Of a stretch of 39,865 nucleotides of DNA, positions 1 through 7,558 are shown in pieces. Under the pieces are notes generated by a model. The model did not search any database. It saw nothing but the letters and a program-made list of their open reading frames with translations, and had not been told where the DNA came from. Within the stretch, counting starts at the first letter, position 1, and each line of letters opens with the position of its first letter. Origin of the DNA: an uncultured Lentisphaeria bacterium (GTDB lineage Bacteria; Verrucomicrobiota; Lentisphaeria; Victivallales; Victivallaceae); assembly GCA_949282965.1 (NCBI GenBank), contig CASDQW010000002.1, positions 1 through 39,865 on the forward strand, given 5' to 3'. A program made the translations under genes and the position numbers.

Positions 1-200
1 GAAAAAATTCCGCAGTCCGCGAAGCGGAACCCGAGCACCGTGGGCGATGGGGAAATTTTCTATTCTCTCTCCTGCATTACTCGCAGGGCCGAGTACGGCG
101 GAGCCGCACGGAGGCCCGGAGAGCGTGGCCTCCGGAAAAAATTCCGCAGTCCGCGAAGCGGAACCCGAGCCCCGTGGGCGATGGGGGAATTTTTTCCGGA
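1..200. repeat. Direct repeat, 60-bp unit with 134-bp period, downstream of hydG
   Basis: Bases 1-60 recur at 135-194 with 57 of 60 positions identical (differences at 37, 53 and 60). Each unit contains the small hairpin TCCGCGAAGCGGA (150-162 in copy 2). The spacer holds another inverted repeat, GGAGGCC at 110-116 with GGCCTCC at 127-133. Copy 1 is cut by the window edge, so the array may extend to the left. No coding sequence is recognised in this stretch. It may be a dispersed intergenic element or a duplicated terminator; the sequence alone does not decide. Confidence 0.8.
131..200 (-). terminator. Long perfect inverted repeat just behind hydG
   Basis: The 15-bp arm TCCGGAAAAAATTCC (131-145) is perfectly complementary to 186-200, and the 40-nt loop carries its own hairpin at 150-162. 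It starts 8 nt past the hydG stop codon, so on the minus strand it would fold at the 3' end of the hydG message. T-rich stretches lie inside the arms rather than after the stem, so it is not a textbook intrinsic terminator. A 3'-end stabiliser or bidirectional terminator is likely. Confidence 0.55.
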
Positions 201-207
201 GAATCCT

Positions 208-1626
208 TTAAAACCGGAAGTCGCGTTTTCCGTCGTGCAGCTCGGAAAGGTGTTCGCGGGCGATCCGGCGCACTTTTTCGTTGGGAATGCGTTCCAGTTC
301 GGCGGCGATGACCGCTTCGCCTTTGGCGCGGGTATCCGGGGAAGCGTAGTCTTCGAGATACTCCTTGAGCGTCATCAGGGCGTTGGGCTGACAGCAGTTG
401 GCGATCTGCCCGGATTTGACCAGACGCATGAAGCGGTCGCCGGTGCGGCCTTCGCGGTAACAGGCGGTACAGAAACTCGGGATGTACCCGAGCGACAAAA
501 GCCAGTTGACCACTTCGTCGAGCGTCCGGCGGTCGCTGGTTTCGAACTGGGCGGAATTTTCTTCCGGGGGTTCTTCCTCGGCGTAGCCGCCGACACTGGT
601 GCGGGAGCCGCCGCTGATCTGAGAGACCCCAAGTTCCAGCACCCGTTCCCGGACCGCCTGCGATTCGCGCGTCGAGATGATCAAACCGGTATACGGCACT
701 GCGATCCGCAGAACCGCGACAATGCGGGCGAAAATATCGTCGGCAATCGCATTGGAGAAATTTTCGGGATTGATGTCGTCTGCGGGCCGAATGCGCGGCA
801 CGCTGATCGTATGCGGCCCGACCCCGTGCACCGCCTCCAGGTGTTCGGCGTGCATGAGCAGCCCGACAAAATCATAACGATACAGATTCAGGCCGAAAAG
901 AACCCCCAGCCCGACGTCATCGATGCCGCCGGCCATGGCCCGGTCCATCGCTTCGGTATGCCAGGCGTAATCGTGCTTCGGTCCGGTGGGATGCAGCTCT
1001 TCGTCCGCCTGACGATTGTAGGTTTCCTGAAAGAGAATGTAGGTGCCGATACCGGCTTCGTGCAGCTTCCGGTAATTTTCCACCGTGGTGGCGGCGATGT
1101 TGACATTGACGCGGCGGATGGCGCCGTTCTTGTGGTGAATGCCAGAGATCGTCCGGATGCTTTCCAGCACGTATTCGATCGGATTGTGAACGGGATCCTC
1201 ACCGGTTTCGAGAGCGAGCCGCTTATGGCCCATATCCTGCAGCGCAATCACTTCGCGGACGATTTCCTCCTGGCTGAGTTTTTTGCGCGCAATGTGCTTG
1301 TTGGTACAGTGATACGGACAATAGGTGCAGCCGTTGACACAGTAATTGGAGAGATACAGCGGCGCAAACATCACGATCCGGTTGCCGTAAAGTTTCTGCT
1401 TCAGCTCCCGGGCAAGCGCGAACATCCGTTCATTTTCCTCCGGCAGGTCGCATTCCAGCAGGACGACGGCCTCCCGATGGGTCAGCCCCTTGCAATCCCG
1501 TGCCTTGTCCAGCAACGGGTTCACCAGTTTCCGGTTGTTGCGGTTGGCGGCGGCGTAGGCCAGTGTCTCCCGGACTTCAGCGTCGTCGATGAACTCGGTG
1601 GCGACATTCGATTTCGGATTGTACAT
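208..1626 (-). CDS. hydG: [FeFe]-hydrogenase H-cluster maturase HydG (radical SAM)
   Basis: HydG is a radical S-adenosylmethionine tyrosine lyase that supplies the CO and CN ligands (as an Fe-CO-CN synthon) for the H-cluster of [FeFe]-hydrogenase. The 472-residue length is normal for the family. The radical-SAM cluster motif CX3CX2C is present at C96, C100 and C103, and the C-terminal auxiliary-cluster motif CX2CX22C, which distinguishes HydG from the related ThiH, is at C386, C389 and C412. The ATG at 1626 has AAAGGA 8 nt upstream. It lies 25 nt behind the TM1266-type gene on the same strand, so the two are probably one transcript. HydE, HydF and the hydrogenase subunits are not in this window. 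The gene implies an anaerobe that makes or consumes H2. Confidence 0.96.
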   Translation of the reverse strand: MYNPKSNVATEFIDDAEVRETLAYAAANRNNRKLVNPLLDKARDCKGLTHREAVVLLECDLPEENERMFALARELKQKLYGNRIVMFAPLYLSNYCVNGCTYCPYHCTNKHIARKKLSQEEIVREVIALQDMGHKRLALETGEDPVHNPIEYVLESIRTISGIHHKNGAIRRVNVNIAATTVENYRKLHEAGIGTYILFQETYNRQADEELHPTGPKHDYAWHTEAMDRAMAGGIDDVGLGVLFGLNLYRYDFVGLLMHAEHLEAVHGVGPHTISVPRIRPADDINPENFSNAIADDIFARIVAVLRIAVPYTGLIISTRESQAVRERVLELGVSQISGGSRTSVGGYAEEEPPEENSAQFETSDRRTLDEVVNWLLSLGYIPSFCTACYREGRTGDRFMRLVKSGQIANCCQPNALMTLKEYLEDYASPDTRAKGEAVIAAELERIPNEKVRRIAREHLSELHDGKRDFRF

Positions 1627-1651
1627 ATCAAAATTCCTTTCGCGTTTTCCG

Positions 1652-1930
1652 TTATTCCACTGCCGCGCCGATTTTCGAATACACGGCTTTGACGCTGACG
1701 CCGTCGAGTTTGCCGAGTTTGCCGGTCAGCGCGCTGATCTCGTCGTTGGGCGCGTCCACCACCACACTGATGATGCCGATCCGGCGGTTGCGGTAAGGAA
1801 TGCCCATGCGTCCGACAATGATTTCATTATATTCGTGCAGAGTCGCGTTCAGGCGTTCGATCGAGGCCGGATTTTCCACGATGATGCCGACCAGTGCCAC
1901 CCGTTTCTCCTTCTCCAGTGATTTCTCCAT
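1652..1930 (-). CDS. TM1266-family iron-only hydrogenase system putative regulator
   Basis: A 92-residue alpha/beta protein resembling the TM1266 family, small ferredoxin-fold proteins encoded with [FeFe]-hydrogenase maturation genes and presumed to be regulatory. Typical features are the N-terminal strand VALVGIIVEN, the stretch EIIVGRMGIPYR, and the strand IGIISVVVDAPNDEI, an NikR/ACT-like arrangement. I chose the ATG at 1930 because AGGAGG lies 5 nt before it; an upstream ATG at 1957 would add nine residues but sits directly on the terminator's T tract. It precedes hydG by 25 nt. No ligand is known for the family, and the regulatory role is inferred from conserved neighbourhood. Confidence 0.85.
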   Translation of the reverse strand: MEKSLEKEKRVALVGIIVENPASIERLNATLHEYNEIIVGRMGIPYRNRRIGIISVVVDAPNDEISALTGKLGKLDGVSVKAVYSKIGAAVE

Positions 1931-1956
1931 ATCTCCTCCTGCTCCTCTTTTCAGCA

Positions 1957-2137
1957 TAAAAAAAAACCGGAACCGCTCTCAGAGCCGCTCCGGGAAAATC
2001 ATGCCGCAGATTCTTGAAAAACGCGCGCCGCCTTGCCGAAGCGGAAGTCTCCGCCGCGGTCAGGCCGGTCCGCCTGATCTGCCCCCACCTCCCCGGCCGC
2101 GGGAACTTGCGCACCCTGAGCCTCGGAATCATTGAGA
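1957..2137 (-). ncRNA. Structured leader or small RNA upstream of TM1266-hydG (no known family recognised)
   Basis: Between a good promoter (2144-2172) and a strong terminator (1958-1993) lies about 180 nt with no credible reading frame. It can form at least two further hairpins: TCAGGC/GCCTGA at 2060-2065 and 2072-2077, and GCGGA/TCCGC at 2041-2045 and 2050-2054. I compared it by eye with T-box, FMN, cobalamin, TPP, 6S, SRP and moco RNAs and found no convincing core motif. Promoter, structure and terminator placed just ahead of a ribosome binding site are the classic layout of a transcription-attenuating riboswitch, but an independent small RNA is equally possible. Confidence 0.6.
1958..1993 (-). 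terminator. Strong intrinsic terminator between leader and hydrogenase genes
   Basis: Read on the minus strand, 1993-1967 folds into a stem with 13-nt arms containing one G-G mismatch and one G-U pair, followed at once by nine T (1966-1958). It lies downstream of a sigma70-like promoter (2144-2172) and ends 28 nt before the ATG of the TM1266-type gene. It therefore either ends an independent small RNA or acts as an attenuator of the TM1266-hydG transcript. Confidence 0.85.
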
Positions 2138-2143
2138 CAATAT

Positions 2144-2172
2144 AATATATCACGGTCACGCCGGTCATGCAA
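2144..2172 (-). promoter_or_regulatory. Sigma70-like promoter for the leader RNA and hydrogenase genes
   Basis: On the minus strand TTGCAT (2172-2167), a 17-bp spacer and TATATT (2149-2144). The predicted transcription start is near 2137. The next gene in this direction begins at 1930, behind the terminator. Confidence 0.7.
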
Positions 2173-2300
2173 ACGTTTTTTTGCATTTCCCGGCTAACAA
2201 GACCGGTAATGAAAAAAAGCCCCATCGGATTGAAAATCCGGCAGACTGTGATACTTTATAAATATTGTCCTCATTTCCATTTCAGCAAAGGAGTCTTGTT

Positions 2301-3242
2301 ATGCGTCGTCTGCTCTACTGCGCCCTCTGGCTGCTGCCGCTTGTCTGCTTCGGCACGGAAGAATTGAAGGTACTTACCGTCGGCAACAGCTTTTCCGCCA
2401 GTTTGCGCCGGTACTTCGCCAAGGCCGCCGCGTCCGCCGGGTGCACCGTCAAGCTGGAAGGCGCCAATATCGGCGGCTGCTCTCTCGAACGCCATTGCCG
2501 GGAAATCGCCAAAACCGAAGCCGATCCCGCGTACCGCCCCCCCTACTACGGCGGCAGTGCGGAAAGCAAAAAGTATCGTACTCTGGCCGACTTTCTGACC
2601 GCCGACCGCTGGGACATCATTTCCATCCAGCAGGCCAGCCCGCTCAGCAAAGATTATTCCACCTATCAGCCCCATCTCAAAAACTTGATCGAGTATATCC
2701 GCAAACACGCCCCGCAGGCGGAGATCGTCATCCAGCAGACCTGGGCCTACCGCACCGACGATCCGCGGCTGCTGCCGGACACCCCGCAGAGCTGGCACAT
2801 CAACCAGCACCAGATGTATGAGCAGGTGGCCGCCGCCTACAACCGCGCCGCCGCCGACACCGGTCTGCGCCAGATTCCGACCGGAACGGCGGTGCAGGCA
2901 GCCCGCGACGCACAGCCCCATCCCTTCCGGGCCGTTCCCGCGGAAACGGTCAAGAAACTTCAGAAACCGAACCTGCCCGATCAGACCGGCTCACTCATCA
3001 ACGGTTGGCGCTGGACTCGCACCAAGGACGGCAAAAGCAAACTCGGCTTCGACTCAATTCACCTCAATGCGCGCGGCGAATACCTTCAGGCCTGCGTCTG
3101 GTTCGCCACTTTATTCAATCGTCCGGCCACCGACATCACCTTCGTGCCGCCGGAATTGACGGCCGAAGACGCCGCCTTCCTCCGCAAAATCGCCCAGCAG
3201 GCGGTAGAACAGCAGCGCGCCGCCGAAGCCGGCCGCCGCTGA
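2301..3242 (+). CDS. Exported SGNH-hydrolase family protein (DUF4886-like)
   Basis: 313 residues with a signal peptide (about 1-18, likely cleavage before TEEL), so exported. The fold is SGNH/GDSL hydrolase: GNSFS at 28-32 supplies the nucleophile Ser30, and DSIHLN at 251-256 supplies the Asp251/His254 pair. DUF4886-like proteins are presumed esterases that remove acyl groups from carbohydrates; no substrate can be assigned. The start at 2301 was chosen for AAAGGAG 7 nt upstream and the signal peptide; upstream in-frame codons lack both. A full-length paralogue without signal peptide lies at 11329-12186. A weak promoter (TTGAAA at 2230-2235) may lie upstream. uup follows after 22 nt. Confidence 0.82.
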   Translation: MRRLLYCALWLLPLVCFGTEELKVLTVGNSFSASLRRYFAKAAASAGCTVKLEGANIGGCSLERHCREIAKTEADPAYRPPYYGGSAESKKYRTLADFLTADRWDIISIQQASPLSKDYSTYQPHLKNLIEYIRKHAPQAEIVIQQTWAYRTDDPRLLPDTPQSWHINQHQMYEQVAAAYNRAAADTGLRQIPTGTAVQAARDAQPHPFRAVPAETVKKLQKPNLPDQTGSLINGWRWTRTKDGKSKLGFDSIHLNARGEYLQACVWFATLFNRPATDITFVPPELTAEDAAFLRKIAQQAVEQQRAAEAGRR

Positions 3243-3264
3243 CCTCGATCGGAGCAACCGAGTC

Positions 3265-5172
3265 ATGGCTGAAAAAATTCTCCTGACGGCGGAAGAACTG
3301 GAATGGACGATCGGCCGCCAGGTGATTTTCGACCATGCCTCCTTCGCCTTTTACGAGGGCGAACGCGTAGCCCTGATCGGACGCAACGGCTGCGGAAAAT
3401 CCACGTTTCTGCGGGTGCTTGCCGGGTTGGATTCCCCGCCCGTCGGCACCATTGCCCGGGCGCGCGGCCTGCGCACCGCTTTGCTGCCGCAGGACTTCGC
3501 GCTGGATGAAAGCCTTTCCATCTCCGATAATGTCCGTACCGGACTCGGCTGGATGGAGGACCTGCTCCGCCGTTACGAAAACAGCACCCCCGGCTCCGCC
3601 CTTCACGACGAACTCGAACACCTTCTGAATCGCCACGACGCCTGGCGCCCGGAGAGCAGACTCGAAACCGTCATGACCCAACTGCGCCTGCCGCCGGACT
3701 CCCGCCCGGTCGCCACCCTCTCCGGCGGCGAAAAACGCCGGGTCTCCCTCGCCCGCGCCATCGTCTCCGAACCCGATCTGCTGCTGCTGGACGAACCGAC
3801 CAACCATCTGGACGTCCGCACCATCGAATGGATTGAGGAGTTTCTCCATTCCTGGCGCGGCAGCTGCCTGCTGGTCACTCACGACCGGTATTTTCTCGAC
3901 CGCCTCGCCACCCGGATCGTCGAGCTGGATCAGGGAAAATTCTACAGTTACACGGGCAGTTACGCCGACTACCTCGCCGCCCGGGCCGCCCGGGAGACCG
4001 CCGAGGATCTGCAGGAGGCCAAACGACGAAAATTTCTCCGCGACGAGATCGAATGGGTGCGCCGTTCCCCCAAAGCCCGGTTGCGCCGCAACGTCGGCCG
4101 GTTGAAACATTTCGAAGCCGTCGCCGCCCGGCAGGCTCCGGTGCGCACCGGAGAAATAGAACTGGTCATTCCCCCGGCCCCCCGGCTCGGCAACCAGACC
4201 GTCATCCTGAACGACGTCTCACACGCTTATGGCGACCGGCGGATTCTGGACCATTTCTCCTTTGAATTCACCCCCGGCTGCAAACTCGGCGTGGTCGGCC
4301 CCAACGGCATCGGAAAAACCACCTTGCTCCAGATCATCACCGGCCGGATCGCTCCCACATCGGGAGAGGTCAAAATCGCACCGACCGTCCGCTTCAATTA
4401 CGTCGATCAGTCCCGCCTGGTGCTCGATCCGGCCAAAACCGTCGCGGAAGAGATCGGCGAAGGACATTCCTTCATCCAGCTCGGGGCGGAGAAAATCTCC
4501 ATCTGGGGATATTTGAAACGCTTTCTCTTCGAAGACGAACGGATCAATACCCGCATCGAATACCTCTCCGGCGGCGAAAAAGCCCGGCTCACCCTGGCCA
4601 AAATTCTCAAGCAGGGCGGCAATTTCCTGATCCTCGACGAACCGACCAACGATCTGGACCTTTCCTCATTGCGACTGCTGGAAGAGGCGCTGGCGGACTT
4701 CGGCGGCTGTCTGGTGGCGGTCAGCCACGACCGCTATTTTCTGAACCGGGTCTGCGACAGCATCCTCGCCTTTGAAGACGACGGAACGCTTTTCCACACG
4801 CCCGGGGATTACGACTACAATCTGGCCAAACGTCGGGAACGCCGGATGGCGGCGACGGATTCCGGTCCATCATCCGCCACCGCCACCGCCCGCGTTCCGG
4901 CTCCGGCGGCGCCGCCACGTCCGGATCCGCCACGAAAAAAACTCACGTTCCGAGAGCAGCGCGAACTCGAAACCATCGAAGAAGAGATCGCCGCCGCCGA
5001 AGCCCGAACGGCGGAACTGGAGGGAATCTTCTCACGACCGGATTTCTTCGCGACACACGGCGCGCGCACCGCGGAACTGCAGGCGGAACTCGCCGCGGCC
5101 AGGACCGCCGTCACCGCGTTGTACGACCGCTGGGAGGAACTGGAACAAAAAAGGGCTGCGTTGAGCCGGTAA
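3265..5172 (+). CDS. uup: ABC-F family ATPase, Uup type
   Basis: A 635-residue soluble protein with two ABC ATPase domains and no membrane segment. Domain 1: Walker A GRNGCGKST 39-47, signature LSGGEKRR 152-159, Walker B with DEPTNHLD 176-183, switch His206. Domain 2: Walker A GPNGIGKTT 345-353, signature LSGGEKAR 434-441, Walker B with DEPTNDLD 458-465, His488. The linker (about 240-300) is basic and helical, and a Pro/Ala-rich hinge (535-558) leads to a C-terminal coiled coil (560-635) as in Uup. ABC-F proteins act on ribosomes; Uup also affects precise excision of transposons. An antibiotic-resistance ABC-F is less likely given the Uup-type C-terminus. GGAG lies 10 nt before the ATG. Confidence 0.9.
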   Translation: MAEKILLTAEELEWTIGRQVIFDHASFAFYEGERVALIGRNGCGKSTFLRVLAGLDSPPVGTIARARGLRTALLPQDFALDESLSISDNVRTGLGWMEDLLRRYENSTPGSALHDELEHLLNRHDAWRPESRLETVMTQLRLPPDSRPVATLSGGEKRRVSLARAIVSEPDLLLLDEPTNHLDVRTIEWIEEFLHSWRGSCLLVTHDRYFLDRLATRIVELDQGKFYSYTGSYADYLAARAARETAEDLQEAKRRKFLRDEIEWVRRSPKARLRRNVGRLKHFEAVAARQAPVRTGEIELVIPPAPRLGNQTVILNDVSHAYGDRRILDHFSFEFTPGCKLGVVGPNGIGKTTLLQIITGRIAPTSGEVKIAPTVRFNYVDQSRLVLDPAKTVAEEIGEGHSFIQLGAEKISIWGYLKRFLFEDERINTRIEYLSGGEKARLTLAKILKQGGNFLILDEPTNDLDLSSLRLLEEALADFGGCLVAVSHDRYFLNRVCDSILAFEDDGTLFHTPGDYDYNLAKRRERRMAATDSGPSSATATARVPAPAAPPRPDPPRKKLTFREQRELETIEEEIAAAEARTAELEGIFSRPDFFATHGARTAELQAELAAARTAVTALYDRWEELEQKRAALSR

Positions 5173-5238
5173 AACCGCCGCCACGACCAACATCCCGATT
5201 TGAGGCAGATTTTTCCGGGAAAGTTTCGTGGGAAACAG

Positions 5239-5267
5239 TTGCAAACCATCCCACCCGGCAGTAAGTT
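5239..5267 (+). promoter_or_regulatory. Possible promoter for ade-hpt
   Basis: TTGCAA (5239-5244), 17-bp spacer, TAAGTT (5262-5267), 39 nt before the ade start. The -10 box is weak, so this is tentative. The 133-nt gap after uup holds nothing else I recognise. Confidence 0.35.
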
Positions 5268-5305
5268 TCCCCGTTATGACATGACGAGAACATTCGGAGA
5301 ACTTC

Positions 5306-7018
5306 ATGAAAGCAACATGCGAACAACTCGCCCGCATCATTGATCAGGCCCGCGGCCTCGAACCCGCGGATCTGGTCATCCGGAACACCCGCATTTTCTG
5401 CCTGACCTCGGGCGAAACGATCACCGGCGACATTGCCGTCTGCGGCGACCGCATCGTCGGCGTCGGAGAAACCTATTCCGGAAAAAACGAAATTGACGGC
5501 TCCAACTGGACCGCCGTGCCGGGCTTCATCGACGCGCACGTGCATGTGGAGTCCTCCATGATCACCCCGTACGAATTCGAACGCTGCGTCCTGCCGCACG
5601 GTGTTACCACCGCCTTTTGTGATCCCCACGAACTGGCCAACGTCGCCGGAGCGGCGGCGCTGGATTATTTTCTGGAGTGTTCCCGGCGCATGATCATGGA
5701 CCTCCGCGTCCGGATCAGTTCCTGTGTACCCTCCACCCATCTGGAAACCGCGGGCGGCGCGCTCTCCGCCGCAACCGTCCGCCACTATGCCACCGATCCC
5801 GCCGCTCCGGGGCTGGCCGAATTCATGAACGTGCCCGGCGTGCTTAATAAAGCCCCCGACGTCCTTGAAAAACTCTCCGTTTGCTCTGAAAACATCGACG
5901 GCCACGCCCCGCTACTCGGCGGGCGGGACCTCAATGCCTATCTCGCTGCAGGCGTGCGCAATTGTCATGAATGCAGTCTCTTGAGCGAAGCCATGGAAAA
6001 ATTGCGCAAAGGCATGCAGATTCTGATCCGGGAAGGATCGGTCGCCCGCAATCTGGATACGCTCCTGCCGCTGATCAATGTGCAGAATGCTCCATTCCTC
6101 TGCTTCTGTACCGATGACCGCAATCCGCTGGACATTGTCCATTCCGGCCACCTGGACCGCATGATTGCCCGGGCCATCGCCGCCGGCGCCGATCCGCTGG
6201 CGGTTTACCGGATCGCCTGTTATTCCCCCGCCCTGCACTTCGGATTGAGCGATCGCGGACTGCTGGCTCCCGGCTGCCGGGCGGATATCGTGCTGCTCTC
6301 CGATCTGGAGCAATGCCGGGTGGCGCAGGTGATTAAAGACGGCCGGATCGTCGATGACGCGCTGTTCGCCGCCCGTCCTCCGGCGCCGTCGGTCGCACCG
6401 TTTCTGCATTCGATCAAACGGGAAAAAGTCTCCGCCGAAGCGTTCCGGGTGCGTTCCACCCGTCCGGAAACACCGGTGATCGGCATCCGGGAACTGTCTT
6501 TGACCACGGATTTTCTGAAATGCACTCTCCCCTGCGACGGCGGGGAGAAACGAGCCATCCCGAAGCAGGACATTCTCAAGGTTGCAGTGCTGGAGCGCCA
6601 TGGTCAGAATGGGCACATCGGCCTCGGCTTTGTCCGCGGCTTCGGCCTGCATTCCGGCGCCATCGCCTCCAGCATCGGGCACGACAGTCACAATCTCTGC
6701 GTAGTCGGTGTTTCGGACGAAGACATGGCCGTCGCCGTCAACGCCCTGATCGATGCCCAGGGCGGTCTGGCCGTGGCCCGGAACGGAAAAACCATGGACG
6801 TCATGCCGCTCCCGGTCGGCGGGCTGCTGTCGGAAAAAAGTTTTCCGGAAGTCGCCCAGGAACTGGAACGGATTCATCAGTCCGCCCGCCTCACCGGCTG
6901 TCCGCTGGAAACCCCGTTTCTGCAGCTGGCGTTCCTGCCGCTGCCGGTCATCCCCTTTTTGCGGATTACCGACCAGGGCGTGGTCGATGTCGAAAAATTC
7001 ACCCTGATTGAGGTTTGA
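5306..7018 (+). CDS. ade: Adenine deaminase
   Basis: Converts adenine to hypoxanthine and ammonia in purine salvage (EC 3.5.4.2). The 570-residue amidohydrolase shows the metal-binding motif PGFIDAHVHVESSM (72-85; His78 and His80), CDPHELANVAG (105-115), and the family hallmark CTDDRNP (268-274) followed by HSGHLD (279-284). The C-terminal domain contains the GHIGLGFV segment and a conserved SHNLCVVG stretch. The ATG at 5306 has GGAG 8 nt upstream. hpt begins 5 nt after its stop codon, so its product hypoxanthine is the substrate of the next enzyme: a compact two-step route from adenine to IMP. All key residues are present. Confidence 0.95.
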   Translation: MKATCEQLARIIDQARGLEPADLVIRNTRIFCLTSGETITGDIAVCGDRIVGVGETYSGKNEIDGSNWTAVPGFIDAHVHVESSMITPYEFERCVLPHGVTTAFCDPHELANVAGAAALDYFLECSRRMIMDLRVRISSCVPSTHLETAGGALSAATVRHYATDPAAPGLAEFMNVPGVLNKAPDVLEKLSVCSENIDGHAPLLGGRDLNAYLAAGVRNCHECSLLSEAMEKLRKGMQILIREGSVARNLDTLLPLINVQNAPFLCFCTDDRNPLDIVHSGHLDRMIARAIAAGADPLAVYRIACYSPALHFGLSDRGLLAPGCRADIVLLSDLEQCRVAQVIKDGRIVDDALFAARPPAPSVAPFLHSIKREKVSAEAFRVRSTRPETPVIGIRELSLTTDFLKCTLPCDGGEKRAIPKQDILKVAVLERHGQNGHIGLGFVRGFGLHSGAIASSIGHDSHNLCVVGVSDEDMAVAVNALIDAQGGLAVARNGKTMDVMPLPVGGLLSEKSFPEVAQELERIHQSARLTGCPLETPFLQLAFLPLPVIPFLRITDQGVVDVEKFTLIEV

Positions 7019-7023
7019 CATTC

Positions 7024-7530
7024 ATGAAAATGCTGATCACACCGGAAGAAATTTCCCGGCGGGTGAATGAGCTGGGCGCGGAACTGACTGAATTCTACCG
7101 GGGCAAAGACCTGACTGCGGTGGTCATTCTGAACGGAGCGCTCTTTTTCGGCGCGGACCTGATCCGGCGGATTGAACTGCCGCTCCAAATCGACAGTTTC
7201 GCCGCGTCCAGTTATGCCCACGACCGCAGCACCGGCGCCCTGACGGTGCGCGCCCCGCAGAAGCTGCCGGTCCGCGGCCGCCATGTACTGCTGATCGACG
7301 ATATTCTGGATACGGGCTTGTCCATGCAGAGCGCCCTCACCCATTTCCGGGAGCTCGGCGCGGAAAGCGTACGCAGCTGTGTGCTCATGAATAAACGCAT
7401 TCCCGAAAAATGTCTGGGCGCCGCCGACTGGACCGGGTTCTATATTCCCGACCGTTACGTCGTCGGCTACGGTCTGGATTCCGAGGAGCGGTACCGGAAC
7501 CTGCCCGGCATTGCCGTCCTGGACGACTGA
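7024..7530 (+). CDS. hpt: Hypoxanthine(-guanine) phosphoribosyltransferase
   Basis: Transfers phosphoribose from PRPP to hypoxanthine or guanine, giving IMP or GMP. 168 residues, normal for bacterial Hpt. The PRPP-binding loop VLLIDDILDTG is at 88-98, with the type I PRTase motifs VVILNGALFF (33-42) and SSYAHDRSTG (62-71). The start at ATG 7024 (with GAGG about 10 nt upstream) was preferred to an in-frame TTG at 7015 that overlaps the ade stop codon. It sits 5 nt behind ade and 28 nt before the metallo-hydrolase gene, suggesting one transcript of three genes. Confidence 0.93.
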   Translation: MKMLITPEEISRRVNELGAELTEFYRGKDLTAVVILNGALFFGADLIRRIELPLQIDSFAASSYAHDRSTGALTVRAPQKLPVRGRHVLLIDDILDTGLSMQSALTHFRELGAESVRSCVLMNKRIPEKCLGAADWTGFYIPDRYVVGYGLDSEERYRNLPGIAVLDD

Positions 7531-7558
7531 GCGGTGCCCCGGCCGGAAGGACATTGCC

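Noticed and set aside
40..1692. A 550-codon plus-strand frame opposite hydG
   Set aside because: HydG on the other strand has all cluster motifs and a Shine-Dalgarno; the plus frame has no family signature.
1957..2137. T-box, FMN, cobalamin, 6S or SRP RNA
   Set aside because: An AGGGTG stretch and paired segments recall several families, but the diagnostic core motifs (e.g. AGGGTGG.ACCGCG, GATGGGAGAAGG, GGAAGG.AGCAG) are missing by eye.
2301..5172. Uup-type gene as an antibiotic-resistance ABC-F
   Set aside because: The C-terminal coiled-coil and linker fit Uup, and no resistance gene or mobile element accompanies it.
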